Assembly (NCBI GenBank): GCA_016933535.1
Contig: JAFGAS010000052.1
Coordinates: 1-64,000, forward strand
Direction: 5' to 3'
DNA: 64,000 nucleotides
Source: Candidatus Zymogenaceae bacterium
GTDB taxonomy: Bacteria > Desulfobacterota > Zymogenia > Zymogenales > Zymogenaceae
Below are positions 23,855-31,725 of the stretch, one piece after another. Each line of letters begins with the position of its first letter. The stretch's first letter is position 1. Both the position numbers and the translations under genes were made by a program. Below the pieces are notes generated by a model that did not search any database, had not been told where the DNA came from, and worked only from the letters and a program-made list of their open reading frames with translations.

Positions 23855-25588
23855 CTAATATGCCGAGGCGGCGATATTTGCCAGGGCGTAGCTCCCCGGG
23901 CTGATGACGTCCGGGTCGGTCATTACATTGATGAGGGAGACTTTACCCGACGCAAACGCGCGCTCCAGCGCTCCCCGTATATCTCCGGGCTTTTCGACGA
24001 GCTCCCCGTGTCCGCCCATCGCCTCCATCACCGTGTGATACGGGAACGAACCGAGCTCCGTGGCGACGTTGACGCCGGGACCGAACTTCAGGCTCTGGCT
24101 GTGCCGGATCATTCCCCAGCCGAGGTCGTTGCTCACCACGATGACGATGGGAAGCCTGAAGCGGATCGCGGTGTTGATTTCCATGAAATTGAACCCCAGA
24201 GAGCCGTCGCCGGTGGCCAACAGCACCCGCTCCTTAGGGTGAAGGAGTTTTGCGGTCAGAGCAAAGGGAATCCCCACCCCGAGGCAGCCGAAGAGGCCCG
24301 ATTCGAGGTAATCGCCGTGACGGTAGGTCTTCCTGGTCATTCCCAGCCAGATGGACGTATCGCCGCCATCGGCGACGACGATCCCTTCGCTGCCCATGAA
24401 CTCGTCTATCTCTTTCATGAGGCGCTGAGGGTGAATCGGCACGGCCTCCGAGTTCAGCTGCTCTTTGACGGTGTCAAGAGAGAATTTGTGCTGCTTATTG
24501 AGCTCGGCCACCCAACCGGAAAACGCGTCTTTGGCGATCCGTCCGGAAAGTGCTTGCTTGAGCTGGCCGGCGACCAGCCCGGCGTCGCCGACGATTGCCG
24601 TGTCGACCCGGCGGTTTCTGCCGATCTCAACCGGATCGATATTAATATGGACGATCTTTGCGTCGGCCGGGAAGACATCGCCGAACATCGTAAAGAGGTT
24701 GATACGGGTCCCCAGGAGGACGATCACGTCGGCGGCCGTGATGGCGGCCCCGGCGGCCCCCGGACGAATCAGGAGGGCCGAGCCGAAACAGAGGGGGTGG
24801 TCTTCCGGCAGGGTCCCTTTGCCCATCGAGAGGGTAAAGAAGGGTACACCCGTTTCTTCGACCAACTCCGTGATGCTATCGGCCGCCCCAGAAAAGTTAG
24901 CACCGCTTCCCGCGATGATAACCGGACGTTTGGCCTTTGCGATAAGCGTGGCCGCCGCCTCTATCGCGGCGGGATCACCCATCGATTTGAGACACATCGG
25001 CGAATCGAGGAATTTTACGTCGGCTTCCTGACAGGCCGCCGTGAGAACGTCCACCGGGAACTCAAGAAACGTGGGCCCGGGGCTTCCGGAAAGGGCCGTC
25101 TTGAAGGCGACGTCCACGAGTTCGGGGATGCGGTTGACTTTTGTGGCGGTCTTGGCCCACTTGGTGATCGGTGCAACGACGTTTCTCTGCTCGATCTCCT
25201 GCAGGTCGAGCCGCTCGTCCATCCTCAGCCCTATCCTCCCCGAAAGGAGCACAACCGGTGAGCCGGCCATGCGGGCGTTGGCCACGCCGGTGATCGCGTT
25301 GGTAAAACCGGGGCCCGCGGTAACGAGGACCACCCCGACCTTTCCGGTGAGACGAGCGTAGGCGTCTGCCATAAAGACGGCGGCCTGTTCGTGGCGCGTG
25401 TCAAAGAGCTTTATCTTGGACGTAAGAAGATGCTGATAGATCGGGGCGATATGGCCGCCGCTGAGGGTAAAGATATATTCGACGCCCTTTTGTTCGAGGG
25501 CCCTGACAACGAGCTCGCCGCCGGTAACGACTTTGTTGTCCGGCGACGTATTGGCGCTTCCCGCGCCGCTTGCTTTCGCATTAGTCAT
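23855..25588 (-). CDS. Thiamine-diphosphate enzyme, acetolactate synthase-like
   Basis: A 577-residue enzyme with the three-domain layout of acetolactate synthase, oxalyl-CoA decarboxylase and 2-hydroxyacyl-CoA lyase. The catalytic Glu is Glu67 in RHEQAAVFMADAYAR, followed by VTAGPGFTNAITG; the thiamine-diphosphate/Mg site is GDGSLGFNFMEINTA (460-474). The ribosome site GGAGGT is strong. No IlvN regulatory subunit is adjacent and the transport context argues against branched-chain synthesis; a C-C lyase or decarboxylase on a 2-oxo or 2-hydroxy acid is more likely. It starts ten bases after the SDR gene. Confidence 0.85.
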   Translation of the reverse strand: MTNAKASGAGSANTSPDNKVVTGGELVVRALEQKGVEYIFTLSGGHIAPIYQHLLTSKIKLFDTRHEQAAVFMADAYARLTGKVGVVLVTAGPGFTNAITGVANARMAGSPVVLLSGRIGLRMDERLDLQEIEQRNVVAPITKWAKTATKVNRIPELVDVAFKTALSGSPGPTFLEFPVDVLTAACQEADVKFLDSPMCLKSMGDPAAIEAAATLIAKAKRPVIIAGSGANFSGAADSITELVEETGVPFFTLSMGKGTLPEDHPLCFGSALLIRPGAAGAAITAADVIVLLGTRINLFTMFGDVFPADAKIVHINIDPVEIGRNRRVDTAIVGDAGLVAGQLKQALSGRIAKDAFSGWVAELNKQHKFSLDTVKEQLNSEAVPIHPQRLMKEIDEFMGSEGIVVADGGDTSIWLGMTRKTYRHGDYLESGLFGCLGVGIPFALTAKLLHPKERVLLATGDGSLGFNFMEINTAIRFRLPIVIVVSNDLGWGMIRHSQSLKFGPGVNVATELGSFPYHTVMEAMGGHGELVEKPGDIRGALERAFASGKVSLINVMTDPDVISPGSYALANIAASAY

Positions 25589-25598
25589 AACGTACCTC

Positions 25599-26411
25599 CT
25601 ATATCTCCATGAGCTGTCCGCCGTCCACGTTTACGGCCTGTCCGGTTATGTATCGGGCGTCGTCAGACAGCAGGAACGCCACGATGTCCGCCACGTCCTC
25701 GGGTGTGCCGAGACGCTTGAGGGGGATGGTCTTTTCTTCCTCTTCTATGATCTGCTGGACGTCCTTCTGAAACGCCTTGGCCTGGAGCTCAAAGGACCAC
25801 CGCTCCAGGTCGGTATCTATCTGGCCGGGACAGATGGCGTTGACCCTGATGCCGTTCATGCCGGCCTCAATGGCGAAGACCTTGGTGAGCATGATTACCG
25901 CGGCCTTGGACACGCAGTAGGCACCGCCGAATGCGCGGGGACGTTTTCCCGCCCGGGATGCCGTGTTGACGATCGCTGCGCCGGGCCGTGTCATCAGGGG
26001 GAGCATTGCGCGGGTAACCAGCAGCGTGCCGTTCAGGTTGATGTTCATGGTTTTCTCCCAAATATCGAGTTCCATGTATTGGAGGAGGTTGGGAGAGGGG
26101 CCGGCGCCCGCATTGTTGACGAGGAAATCGAGATGGGAGAATTTTTCCTTGATGAACGAAGCGGCCTGTTGGATCGATTCGTTATCGGTGACATCGATGC
26201 GAACGGCCGATCCGCCGATCTCCTTTGACAGGGCCTCGAGATCTTCCCAGCAGCCTATCTTCGCATAATCCTTGACCCCGATATCCCGGCATACATCCGA
26301 GATGATGACATGCGCCCCGTCTCGGGCCAGTCGTTTGGCGATCCCGAAACCGATCCCGGTTTTCTTGCCGGCGCCGGTGATCAACGCGATTTTTCCGGAA
26401 AAATCATGCAT
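25599..26411 (-). CDS. Short-chain dehydrogenase/reductase
   Basis: A 270-residue NAD(P)-dependent oxidoreductase. The nucleotide loop TGAGKKTGIGFGIAK, the NNAGAG segment and the catalytic set Ser152, Tyr165, Lys169 (YCVSK) are all present; the C-terminus ends with GQAVNVDGGQLMEI as in classical SDRs. The start at 26411 follows GAGAGG. It is the first gene of the four-gene operon, with a TetR-type operator 41-58 bases upstream. Substrate unknown; a hydroxy-acid or alcohol linked to the TPP enzyme is the natural guess. Confidence 0.87.
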   Translation of the reverse strand: MHDFSGKIALITGAGKKTGIGFGIAKRLARDGAHVIISDVCRDIGVKDYAKIGCWEDLEALSKEIGGSAVRIDVTDNESIQQAASFIKEKFSHLDFLVNNAGAGPSPNLLQYMELDIWEKTMNINLNGTLLVTRAMLPLMTRPGAAIVNTASRAGKRPRAFGGAYCVSKAAVIMLTKVFAIEAGMNGIRVNAICPGQIDTDLERWSFELQAKAFQKDVQQIIEEEEKTIPLKRLGTPEDVADIVAFLLSDDARYITGQAVNVDGGQLMEI

Positions 26412-26451
26412 AATAAAGACCTCTCTGTATCTGTTTTCAATTCGGCAAGCA

Positions 26452-26469
26452 TGACCGACCGTTCGGTCA
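26452..26469. promoter_or_regulatory. TetR-type operator before the SDR operon
   Basis: TGACCGACCGTTCGGTCA is a palindrome with perfect seven-base arms TGACCGA / TCGGTCA around CCGT. It lies between the tetR stop and the SDR start. A near-identical site is at 27333-27350 before the regulator gene itself. Confidence 0.8.
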
Positions 26470-26486
26470 TTTTGCTGACGCAACCA

Positions 26487-27173
26487 TCATCCAGCCGTCC
26501 GGGTTTCATCAATCAGGTTTTTTCGTGAGTTCTCCATGGAAAAGCGGACAATGCTGATAACCTGATCGATCTTTGCTCTTATTCCCTGTTCGAGCCGGTC
26601 GTCGGTGAGGTTCAGGTATTCCCCGAGCCGTATTCGATAGTGGCGGGAGACAATCGAGATTATCATCATCACATACATGCTGTTGATGAGAAAAGCAGCC
26701 ATGTCCACATCGAGGTCGGGCCGGATGAAACCATCGTCAATGCCCCTCTTGATGGCGGTCTTATAGTAGTCAGCGGTGTGTTTTTCAACGGCGAGCGTCA
26801 GTTTCTCGGCAAACCGTTCCATACCGCTCGATGAGATATTGACGTAGAGCTGTGCGTACTGGGGGTATCTGCCGACAAAACCGAGTCCCTGGTGGAAAAT
26901 GTCTTTGACCTGGGCAAAGAAGTCCTTGTCGTCGTCTATGATTGAATCGATGTTGTTACGGGACATGGTGATCCCGTGGGTACAGACGTCCAGATAGAGG
27001 TCTTCCTTGCTGTCGAAATAGTCGTAGAGCGATCCCTTCGAGACCCCGGCCCGATCTGCGATGTTTTTGATATTGGCCTTCTCGTATCCCTCCCGGGCGA
27101 ACTCCAGGGCGGCGGCGTCGTATATCCGGTTTCGTTTTTCCTCACTGATGATCAAAAAGGTTGGTTTGGGCAT
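26487..27173 (-). CDS. TetR/AcrR family transcriptional regulator
   Basis: A 228-residue regulator. The N-terminal helix-turn-helix covers about residues 15-55 (RIYDAAALEFAREGYEKANI, then IADRAGVSKGSLYDYFDSKEDLY). The C-terminal ligand domain is helical and not assignable. It lies just upstream of and co-oriented with the SDR operon. Matching palindromes before its own gene and before the SDR gene indicate that it represses itself and the operon until a ligand, probably a substrate or its CoA ester, binds. The start at 27173 is the first Met; no strong ribosome site is seen. Confidence 0.88.
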   Translation of the reverse strand: MPKPTFLIISEEKRNRIYDAAALEFAREGYEKANIKNIADRAGVSKGSLYDYFDSKEDLYLDVCTHGITMSRNNIDSIIDDDKDFFAQVKDIFHQGLGFVGRYPQYAQLYVNISSSGMERFAEKLTLAVEKHTADYYKTAIKRGIDDGFIRPDLDVDMAAFLINSMYVMMIISIVSRHYRIRLGEYLNLTDDRLEQGIRAKIDQVISIVRFSMENSRKNLIDETRTAG

Positions 27174-27332
27174 AGTCGTTGTTTTAGAGACGTTTTGTGA
27201 AAGGAGCGCGGGTCATGAGCGTGATGAGATCGGATATTGTCCCGCCCGATTAACCAGACTCCGGGGCAATTGGGGCGCTGTCGTCTAGACGCCGCCGCAC
27301 CTGACGCCGTGCTTGCGGCTGCCCCATGGATA

Positions 27333-27350
27333 TGACCGACCGTCCGGTCA
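27333..27350. promoter_or_regulatory. TetR-type operator before the regulator gene
   Basis: TGACCGACCGTCCGGTCA differs from the site at 26452 by one base. It starts 17 bases downstream of the -10 box at 27367-27372, so bound repressor would block transcription: autoregulation. Confidence 0.8.
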
Positions 27351-27366
27351 GATACCCTAAGGTTCA

Positions 27367-27396
27367 CTTATACCCTCCCGACGGAGGCTTTGTCAA
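27367..27396 (-). promoter_or_regulatory. Promoter of tetR-SDR operon
   Basis: On the minus strand TTGACA (27391-27396), 18 bases, TATAAG (27367-27372). The leader to the tetR start is about 190 bases and carries the operator near its beginning. Confidence 0.65.
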
Positions 27397-27516
27397 GAAA
27401 AAACTGAATGATCACCGATGCGTGAGATAAACGGGGTTTGCCGACCCGAAGAGAAGAGGGCGCTCCATTAATCTTGCGAGACGAGAGATAAACCACAATA
27501 AAAGCGGAAAAAGGTA

Positions 27517-27545
27517 TTGACAGGAGATGCGGTACCGGGTACAAT
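27517..27545 (+). promoter_or_regulatory. Promoter of the Fur-family gene
   Basis: TTGACA (27517-27522), exactly 17 bases, TACAAT (27540-27545): a near-consensus sigma-70 promoter. Confidence 0.8.
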
Positions 27546-27547
27546 TA

Positions 27548-27567
27548 ATAATAGTAATTGTTATTAT
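27548..27567. promoter_or_regulatory. Fur/PerR-type box
   Basis: ATAATAGTAATTGTTATTAT is A/T-rich and palindromic at 16 of 20 positions. It starts two bases after the -10 box and ends before the GTG start, where bound protein would block transcription. Position and sequence fit autoregulation by the Fur-family protein it precedes. Confidence 0.7.
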
Positions 27568-27581
27568 CTTACGGTGGTATA

Positions 27582-27989
27582 GTGTCAAATCAGATCTCAC
27601 GGATGACCATCCAGCGAACGATCATCCTCGATGAGTTGGGCAAGCTGGCAACTCATCCGACCGCCGATGAACTCTATCGGATCGTGAGGAAAAGGCTTCC
27701 AAAAATCAGCCTCGGAACCGTCTATAGAAATCTTGAGATCCTTTCGTGTTCCGGTCGTATTCGGAAAATAGAGGTGCCGGGAACCATGAAACGCTTCGAC
27801 GGTAACACCGACATCCATCACCATGTGAGGTGCGTTTCGTGTGGGGCCGTCAGAGATGTCCGGGGCGAGCTTGCGGTTTCTCTGCCGGAGATCCCGGGCG
27901 ACATAGACGGCTACCGGATCGTCGGCTGCCGCCTCGATCTGATCGGTATCTGCCCCAAGTGCCGGAAATCGTCCGAAAATTCTACATGA
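27582..27989 (+). CDS. Fur-family regulator, PerR-like
   Basis: A 135-residue metalloregulator. The GTG at 27582 follows GGTGG four bases upstream; the frame is open further upstream but would start inside the operator. The winged helix spans residues 1-75 (HPTADELYRIVRKRLPKISLGTVYRNLEIL). His79-His81 with Cys84/Cys87 and Cys124/Cys127 form the regulatory and structural zinc sites. PerR and Fur are hard to separate; the nearby rubrerythrin, ferritin-like and flavodiiron genes favour a peroxide-sensing role. It is preceded by its own promoter and operator. Confidence 0.88.
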   Translation: MSNQISRMTIQRTIILDELGKLATHPTADELYRIVRKRLPKISLGTVYRNLEILSCSGRIRKIEVPGTMKRFDGNTDIHHHVRCVSCGAVRDVRGELAVSLPEIPGDIDGYRIVGCRLDLIGICPKCRKSSENST

Positions 27990-28047
27990 AAACGATCGCC
28001 CATGGACGCTTTGATCGCCTGTATCTCTTATCGTGAGGAGGTAGCCC

Positions 28048-28230
28048 GTGGCCGAAAAATCCAAAACCGTCCTTGCCGCCATGAAAGATGCGGGCAAACC
28101 CGTGAAAGCCGGCGAGATCTCCGCCGCAGCGGGTATCGACCCAAAAGAGGTCGCCAAGATCATTGACGCCCTTAAAAAAGAGGGGAAGGTAACATCACCC
28201 AAGCGGTGCTACTGGGAGCCGTGCACATAG
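28048..28230 (+). CDS. Small winged-helix-like protein
   Basis: A 60-residue protein with GTG start; GAGGAGGT lies six bases upstream, a strong site. The sequence KTVLAAMKDAGKPVKAGEIS, AAAGIDPKEVAKIIDALKKE and GKVTSPKRCYWEP reads as a minimal helix-turn-helix with a short wing, like small conserved regulators found in anaerobes. It follows the Fur-family gene by 58 bases and overlaps the leader of the DUF2400 gene, so the three may be co-transcribed. Its target is unknown. Confidence 0.65.
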   Translation: MAEKSKTVLAAMKDAGKPVKAGEISAAAGIDPKEVAKIIDALKKEGKVTSPKRCYWEPCT

Positions 28231-28283
28231 CCCAATACAACCAATCGGCCACGCCGCAAACTGAAATAACGATACGGAGGCCC

Positions 28284-29087
28284 ATGACACCGTCTGAAAA
28301 CCGTCTCGTCTTCGAAAGGCTCTATGAGACCTTCAACCGGCCCGAGTTCATTCATCCCGATCCGGTGGAGTTTCTGGGGCGATACGATGACATCCGGGAC
28401 CGAGAGGTCGTCGGGCTGATCGCCTCGTCTCTCGCATACGGGCGTGTGGCGCAGATTATGAAAAGCGTCTCGACGGTCCTTGGGATGATGGGGGACCGTC
28501 CATCCCGATTCCTGCGTGACGCGGATCGCGACGGCCTACGGTCAATGTTCTGCGGTTTTAGGCATCGATTCACCACCGCCGACGAACTCGTGCTTACGCT
28601 TTTGGGGGCGCGCGACCTCATCCGGCGGCACGGCTCGCTGGAGGCGGCCTTTGTCTCCGGAATTGATAGAGACGACCGTACCGTGACGGCCGCCCTGTGC
28701 CGGTTTGCCGAAGGGCTCAACGGCCCGTTTGGGGACAGATGCAACAGCCTTGTTCCGCACCACGAAAAGGGGAGTTGCATGAAGCGGCTCAACCTCTTTG
28801 CCCGCTGGATGGTCAGGAAGGACGACGTGGATCCGGGGGGCTGGAACGGCGTATCGGCGGCCCTGTTGGTCGTGCCCCTTGATACGCACCTGTTCCGGAT
28901 TGCCCGCACGCTCGGATTTACCGAGAGGAAGTCGGCGGGGTTGGCGGCGGCCCTGGAGATTACCGAGCGGTTCCGTGAGATTGCGCCCGACGACCCGGTT
29001 AAGTACGATTTTGCCCTGACCCGGCTGGGCATCCGGGCCGAACTGCGCGACCAGGCACTGTCGTCCTTCGGCCTGCTTGCACGCTGA
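28284..29087 (+). CDS. TIGR02757 (DUF2400) family protein
   Basis: A 267-residue protein; GGAGG precedes the ATG at 28284, and upstream in-frame starts overlap the preceding gene without a ribosome site. Family landmarks are FIHPDPVEFLGRYDDIRDRE, VGLIASSLAYGRVAQI, KRLNLFARWMVRKDDVDPGGW and PLDTHLFRIARTLGF. The function is not established; the helix-hairpin-helix-like texture has led to suggestions of nucleic acid binding. It lies between the PerR-like regulator group and rubrerythrin. Confidence 0.8.
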   Translation: MTPSENRLVFERLYETFNRPEFIHPDPVEFLGRYDDIRDREVVGLIASSLAYGRVAQIMKSVSTVLGMMGDRPSRFLRDADRDGLRSMFCGFRHRFTTADELVLTLLGARDLIRRHGSLEAAFVSGIDRDDRTVTAALCRFAEGLNGPFGDRCNSLVPHHEKGSCMKRLNLFARWMVRKDDVDPGGWNGVSAALLVVPLDTHLFRIARTLGFTERKSAGLAAALEITERFREIAPDDPVKYDFALTRLGIRAELRDQALSSFGLLAR

Positions 29088-29239
29088 CGGACCGACATGA
29101 AGGTCGTACGGTGAAAGGAGCCGGTTCCCGATTAAGAGAGGCGCAACGAGGGGGAGACGGCGGCCGTGGGTGAAACGGCCACGCCCTCACAAACCGCGCC
29201 CGAAAGGGGAGAGGCCGGACGTAAATAGGAAAGAATGGT

Positions 29240-29259
29240 TTATTTCATTACGATAATAA
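29240..29259. promoter_or_regulatory. Possible Fur/PerR box before rubrerythrin
   Basis: TTATTTCATTACGATAATAA has perfect five-base arms (TTATT / AATAA) and the same A/T-rich character as the box at 27548-27567. It lies 33 bases before the rubrerythrin ATG. The inner positions are not symmetrical, so this is tentative. Confidence 0.35.
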
Positions 29260-29291
29260 AAACCCATAACCGAATGAAAGGAGACTAACCT

Positions 29292-29864
29292 ATGGAACTT
29301 AAAGGTTCGGAGACCGAAAAGAATCTACTGGCATCGTTTGCCGGCGAATCCCAGGCGCGAAACCGCTATACCTACTTCGCAAGCCGGGCGCGCAAGGACG
29401 GTTTCATGCAAGTTGCTGATATCTTTGAGGAAACGGCAAACCAGGAAAAAGAGCATGCCAAACGCTTCTTTGACTTCCTCCAGGGTGGAGAGGTGGAGAT
29501 CGTCGCGGGATTTCCCGCAGGCGTGGTCGGCAGCACCCTGGAAAACCTCAAGGCCGCGGCCGGTGGTGAGAACTACGAGCACACGGTGATGTATCCGGCG
29601 TTTGCAAAAATCGCCAAGGAAGAAGGGTTTGAGGAGATCTCCCGGGTCTGGACGGCGGTTTCCGTTGCCGAAAAACAGCACGAGAAGCGGTACCGTGACC
29701 TGGCGGGCAACATAGAAAAGGGGCGGGTATTCAAGCGGGACGGGAAGGTAGTCTGGCGCTGCAGGAACTGCGGCTACCTGCACGAAGGCCCCGAGGCCCC
29801 GCAGTCCTGTCCGGCGTGCGCCCATCCCCAGGCCTACCAGGAGCTCCTCGGCGAGAACTGGTAA
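29292..29864 (+). CDS. rbr: Rubrerythrin
   Basis: A 190-residue peroxidase that reduces hydrogen peroxide in anaerobes. The N-terminal four-helix di-iron domain shows the Glu/His ligands in FAGESQARNRY, EETANQEKEHAKRFF, the middle Glu and VAEKQHEKRY. The C-terminal rubredoxin-like domain has CRNCGYLHEG and CPACAHPQAYQEL for the FeS4 centre. AAAGGAG precedes the ATG. It is a single-gene unit with its own terminator, beside the ferritin-like/FprA operon and a PerR-like regulator. Confidence 0.96.
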   Translation: MELKGSETEKNLLASFAGESQARNRYTYFASRARKDGFMQVADIFEETANQEKEHAKRFFDFLQGGEVEIVAGFPAGVVGSTLENLKAAAGGENYEHTVMYPAFAKIAKEEGFEEISRVWTAVSVAEKQHEKRYRDLAGNIEKGRVFKRDGKVVWRCRNCGYLHEGPEAPQSCPACAHPQAYQELLGENW

Positions 29865-29887
29865 CGGGGAGGGCGATAATGCTCGAT

Positions 29888-29916
29888 ACGAGGGGGCGGC
29901 AGGCCCCCTCGTTGTG
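29888..29916 (+). terminator. Terminator after rubrerythrin
   Basis: ACGAGGGGGC (29888-29897) and GCCCCCTCGT (29903-29912) form a ten-base stem with a five-base loop, followed by TGTGT. It starts 24 bases after the stop codon; the T-tract is weak. Confidence 0.6.
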
Positions 29917-29949
29917 TCGTAACATCCGTTTACCGTCCCGGTTTTCTGG

Positions 29950-29978
29950 TTGACAATCGCAAGGCGTCCCACTATAAT
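29950..29978 (+). promoter_or_regulatory. Promoter of ferritin-like-fprA operon
   Basis: TTGACA (29950-29955), 17 bases, TATAAT (29973-29978): a full consensus promoter, 38 bases before the ATG at 30017. Confidence 0.85.
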
Positions 29979-30016
29979 GAGAATTCATTTTACCATGTTC
30001 TGAAAGGGGAGATTCA

Positions 30017-30502
30017 ATGGCTGAAATCTTCAATATCGATGAAGTTTTTGAGATTGCCGAACAGATCGAGAGAAACGGCGCGCAATTCTACCGGAAGGCT
30101 GCGGCCCTTTTTGAGACGAGCAGGGCAAAGAGCCTGCTGATGGATCTCGCCGCCATGGAAGACCGGCACGAAAAAATATTCAAGGAGCTGCGGCAGGAGC
30201 TGAAAAAGAAGGCCGGAAAACAAGACAGTTATATCGATGATGAGCCGGCCCAATACCTGAAGGCGGTCGCCGGCGGATGCGTCTTTCCGATCAATACGGA
30301 TCCCTCCGAACGACTAAAGGCCGACGAGAGCCTTCAGGACGTACTCCACTTTGCCATTGAGATAGAGAAGGATTCCATCGTGTTCTATCTGGGCGTCAGG
30401 GAGGCGATGCCCGAGGAACTCGGCAGACTCGATATCTCCCAGATCATCAAGGAAGAGATGCGGCATATCACGTTTCTTTCGGACATGCTGCATAAAATTT
30501 AA
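30017..30502 (+). CDS. Ferritin-like di-iron protein
   Basis: A 161-residue four-helix protein of the rubrerythrin/COG1633 kind without a rubredoxin tail. The metal-ligand pattern is visible as EQIERNGAQFYRKAA, MEDRHEKIFKE, AIEIEKDSIVFY and IIKEEMRHITFL, giving two Glu-x-x-His pairs. It may store iron or reduce peroxide with an outside electron donor. GGGGAGA precedes the ATG. It is first in an operon with fprA (11 bases) and the flavin reductase (overlapping). Confidence 0.85.
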   Translation: MAEIFNIDEVFEIAEQIERNGAQFYRKAAALFETSRAKSLLMDLAAMEDRHEKIFKELRQELKKKAGKQDSYIDDEPAQYLKAVAGGCVFPINTDPSERLKADESLQDVLHFAIEIEKDSIVFYLGVREAMPEELGRLDISQIIKEEMRHITFLSDMLHKI

Positions 30503-30513
30503 TAGGGAAATCT

Positions 30514-31725
30514 ATGGAAACCCATTTTAAGGCGGTAAAGATCACCGACGAGGTCTACTGGGTGGGGGCCATAGACTGGCTCATCCGGGACTTCCACGGA
30601 TACGCCACCGGCCGCGGGAGCACCTACAACGCGTATCTCATCATGGCCGAGGACATCACGCTCATCGATACGGTCAAGGCCCCCTTCCGGGACGAGATGA
30701 TGGGGCGCATTGCCTCGGTGGTCGATCCAAAGAAGATTAAGATCATCGTCTCCAACCACTCGGAGATGGATCACTCGGGGTGCCTGCCCGAGGTGATCGA
30801 CGATATCCGTCCCGAGAAGGTCTACTCGTCGGTCATGGGGGAAAAGACGCTGGTCGATCACTTCCACGAGAGGATCGCCGGAAAGGTGATACCCGTCAAA
30901 GACGGAGAGGCAGTATCGCTGGGCAACATGAAGCTCGTCTTTGCCGAGACCAGGATGCTCCACTGGCCCGATTCCATGATCGCCTTTCTCCCCGAGCGGT
31001 CGCTCCTCTTTTCTCAGGACGCCTTCGGCATGCACCTGGCCTCGTTTGAGCGGTTCGACGACCAGATCGACCAATCGATCCTCGACTACGAGGCGGGAAA
31101 ATATTACGCCAATATCATCATGCCCTACGCGAACCTCGTTACGAAGCTCCTGGAACGCGTTCCGGCAACGGGCTGGGATATAAAACTGGTTGCCCCCGAC
31201 CACGGGCCGGTCTGGCGGTCAAAGATACCCTGGATCCTGGAGCGCTACGCCCGCTGGGCGTCCGGCGTGCCGGAAAACCGCGCGGTGGTCGTCTATGACA
31301 CGATGTGGCAGAGCACCGCCCGGATGGCCCGGGCCATAGGAGAGGGGTTGTCTGCCGGGGGTACGGAAACGAAGATTATGCCGATGGCCGCCCATCACCG
31401 CAGCGATGTCGTCACCGAGATCCTTGCCGCCGGGGCGCTCGTCGTGGGCTCCCCGACCCTCAACAACAACATCTTCCCGACCCTGGCCGACCTCATGGTC
31501 TACATGAAAGGACTGAAACCGAAAGGTCTCGTCGGGGCCGCCTTCGGTTCCTACGGGTGGAGCGGTGAATCCGTGGCCCACCTGAACGGGCTTCTTTCGG
31601 AGATGAAGGTAGATCTGGTCGGTGAGGGGATCAAAGTTAAGAACGTGCCGACCGGAGACGACCTGGCGGGCTGCTTTTCCCTCGGCAGGAAAACATCCGA
31701 TATACTTAAAGGTAAAACGAAATGA
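30514..31725 (+). CDS. fprA: Flavodiiron protein (A-type flavoprotein)
   Basis: A 403-residue protein that reduces oxygen to water or nitric oxide to nitrous oxide. The N-terminal metallo-beta-lactamase domain carries the di-iron ligands in NHSEMDHSG (His82, Glu84, Asp86, His87), MLHWPDS (His150), SQDAFG (Asp169) and VAPDHGPVW. The C-terminal flavodoxin domain begins near VVVYDTMWQSTARMARAIGEG and includes GSPTLNNNIFP for FMN. It overlaps the next gene by four bases (ATGA), so the two are co-translated. Its neighbours, a ferritin-like protein and a flavin reductase, supply iron handling and electrons. Confidence 0.95.
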   Translation: METHFKAVKITDEVYWVGAIDWLIRDFHGYATGRGSTYNAYLIMAEDITLIDTVKAPFRDEMMGRIASVVDPKKIKIIVSNHSEMDHSGCLPEVIDDIRPEKVYSSVMGEKTLVDHFHERIAGKVIPVKDGEAVSLGNMKLVFAETRMLHWPDSMIAFLPERSLLFSQDAFGMHLASFERFDDQIDQSILDYEAGKYYANIIMPYANLVTKLLERVPATGWDIKLVAPDHGPVWRSKIPWILERYARWASGVPENRAVVVYDTMWQSTARMARAIGEGLSAGGTETKIMPMAAHHRSDVVTEILAAGALVVGSPTLNNNIFPTLADLMVYMKGLKPKGLVGAAFGSYGWSGESVAHLNGLLSEMKVDLVGEGIKVKNVPTGDDLAGCFSLGRKTSDILKGKTK

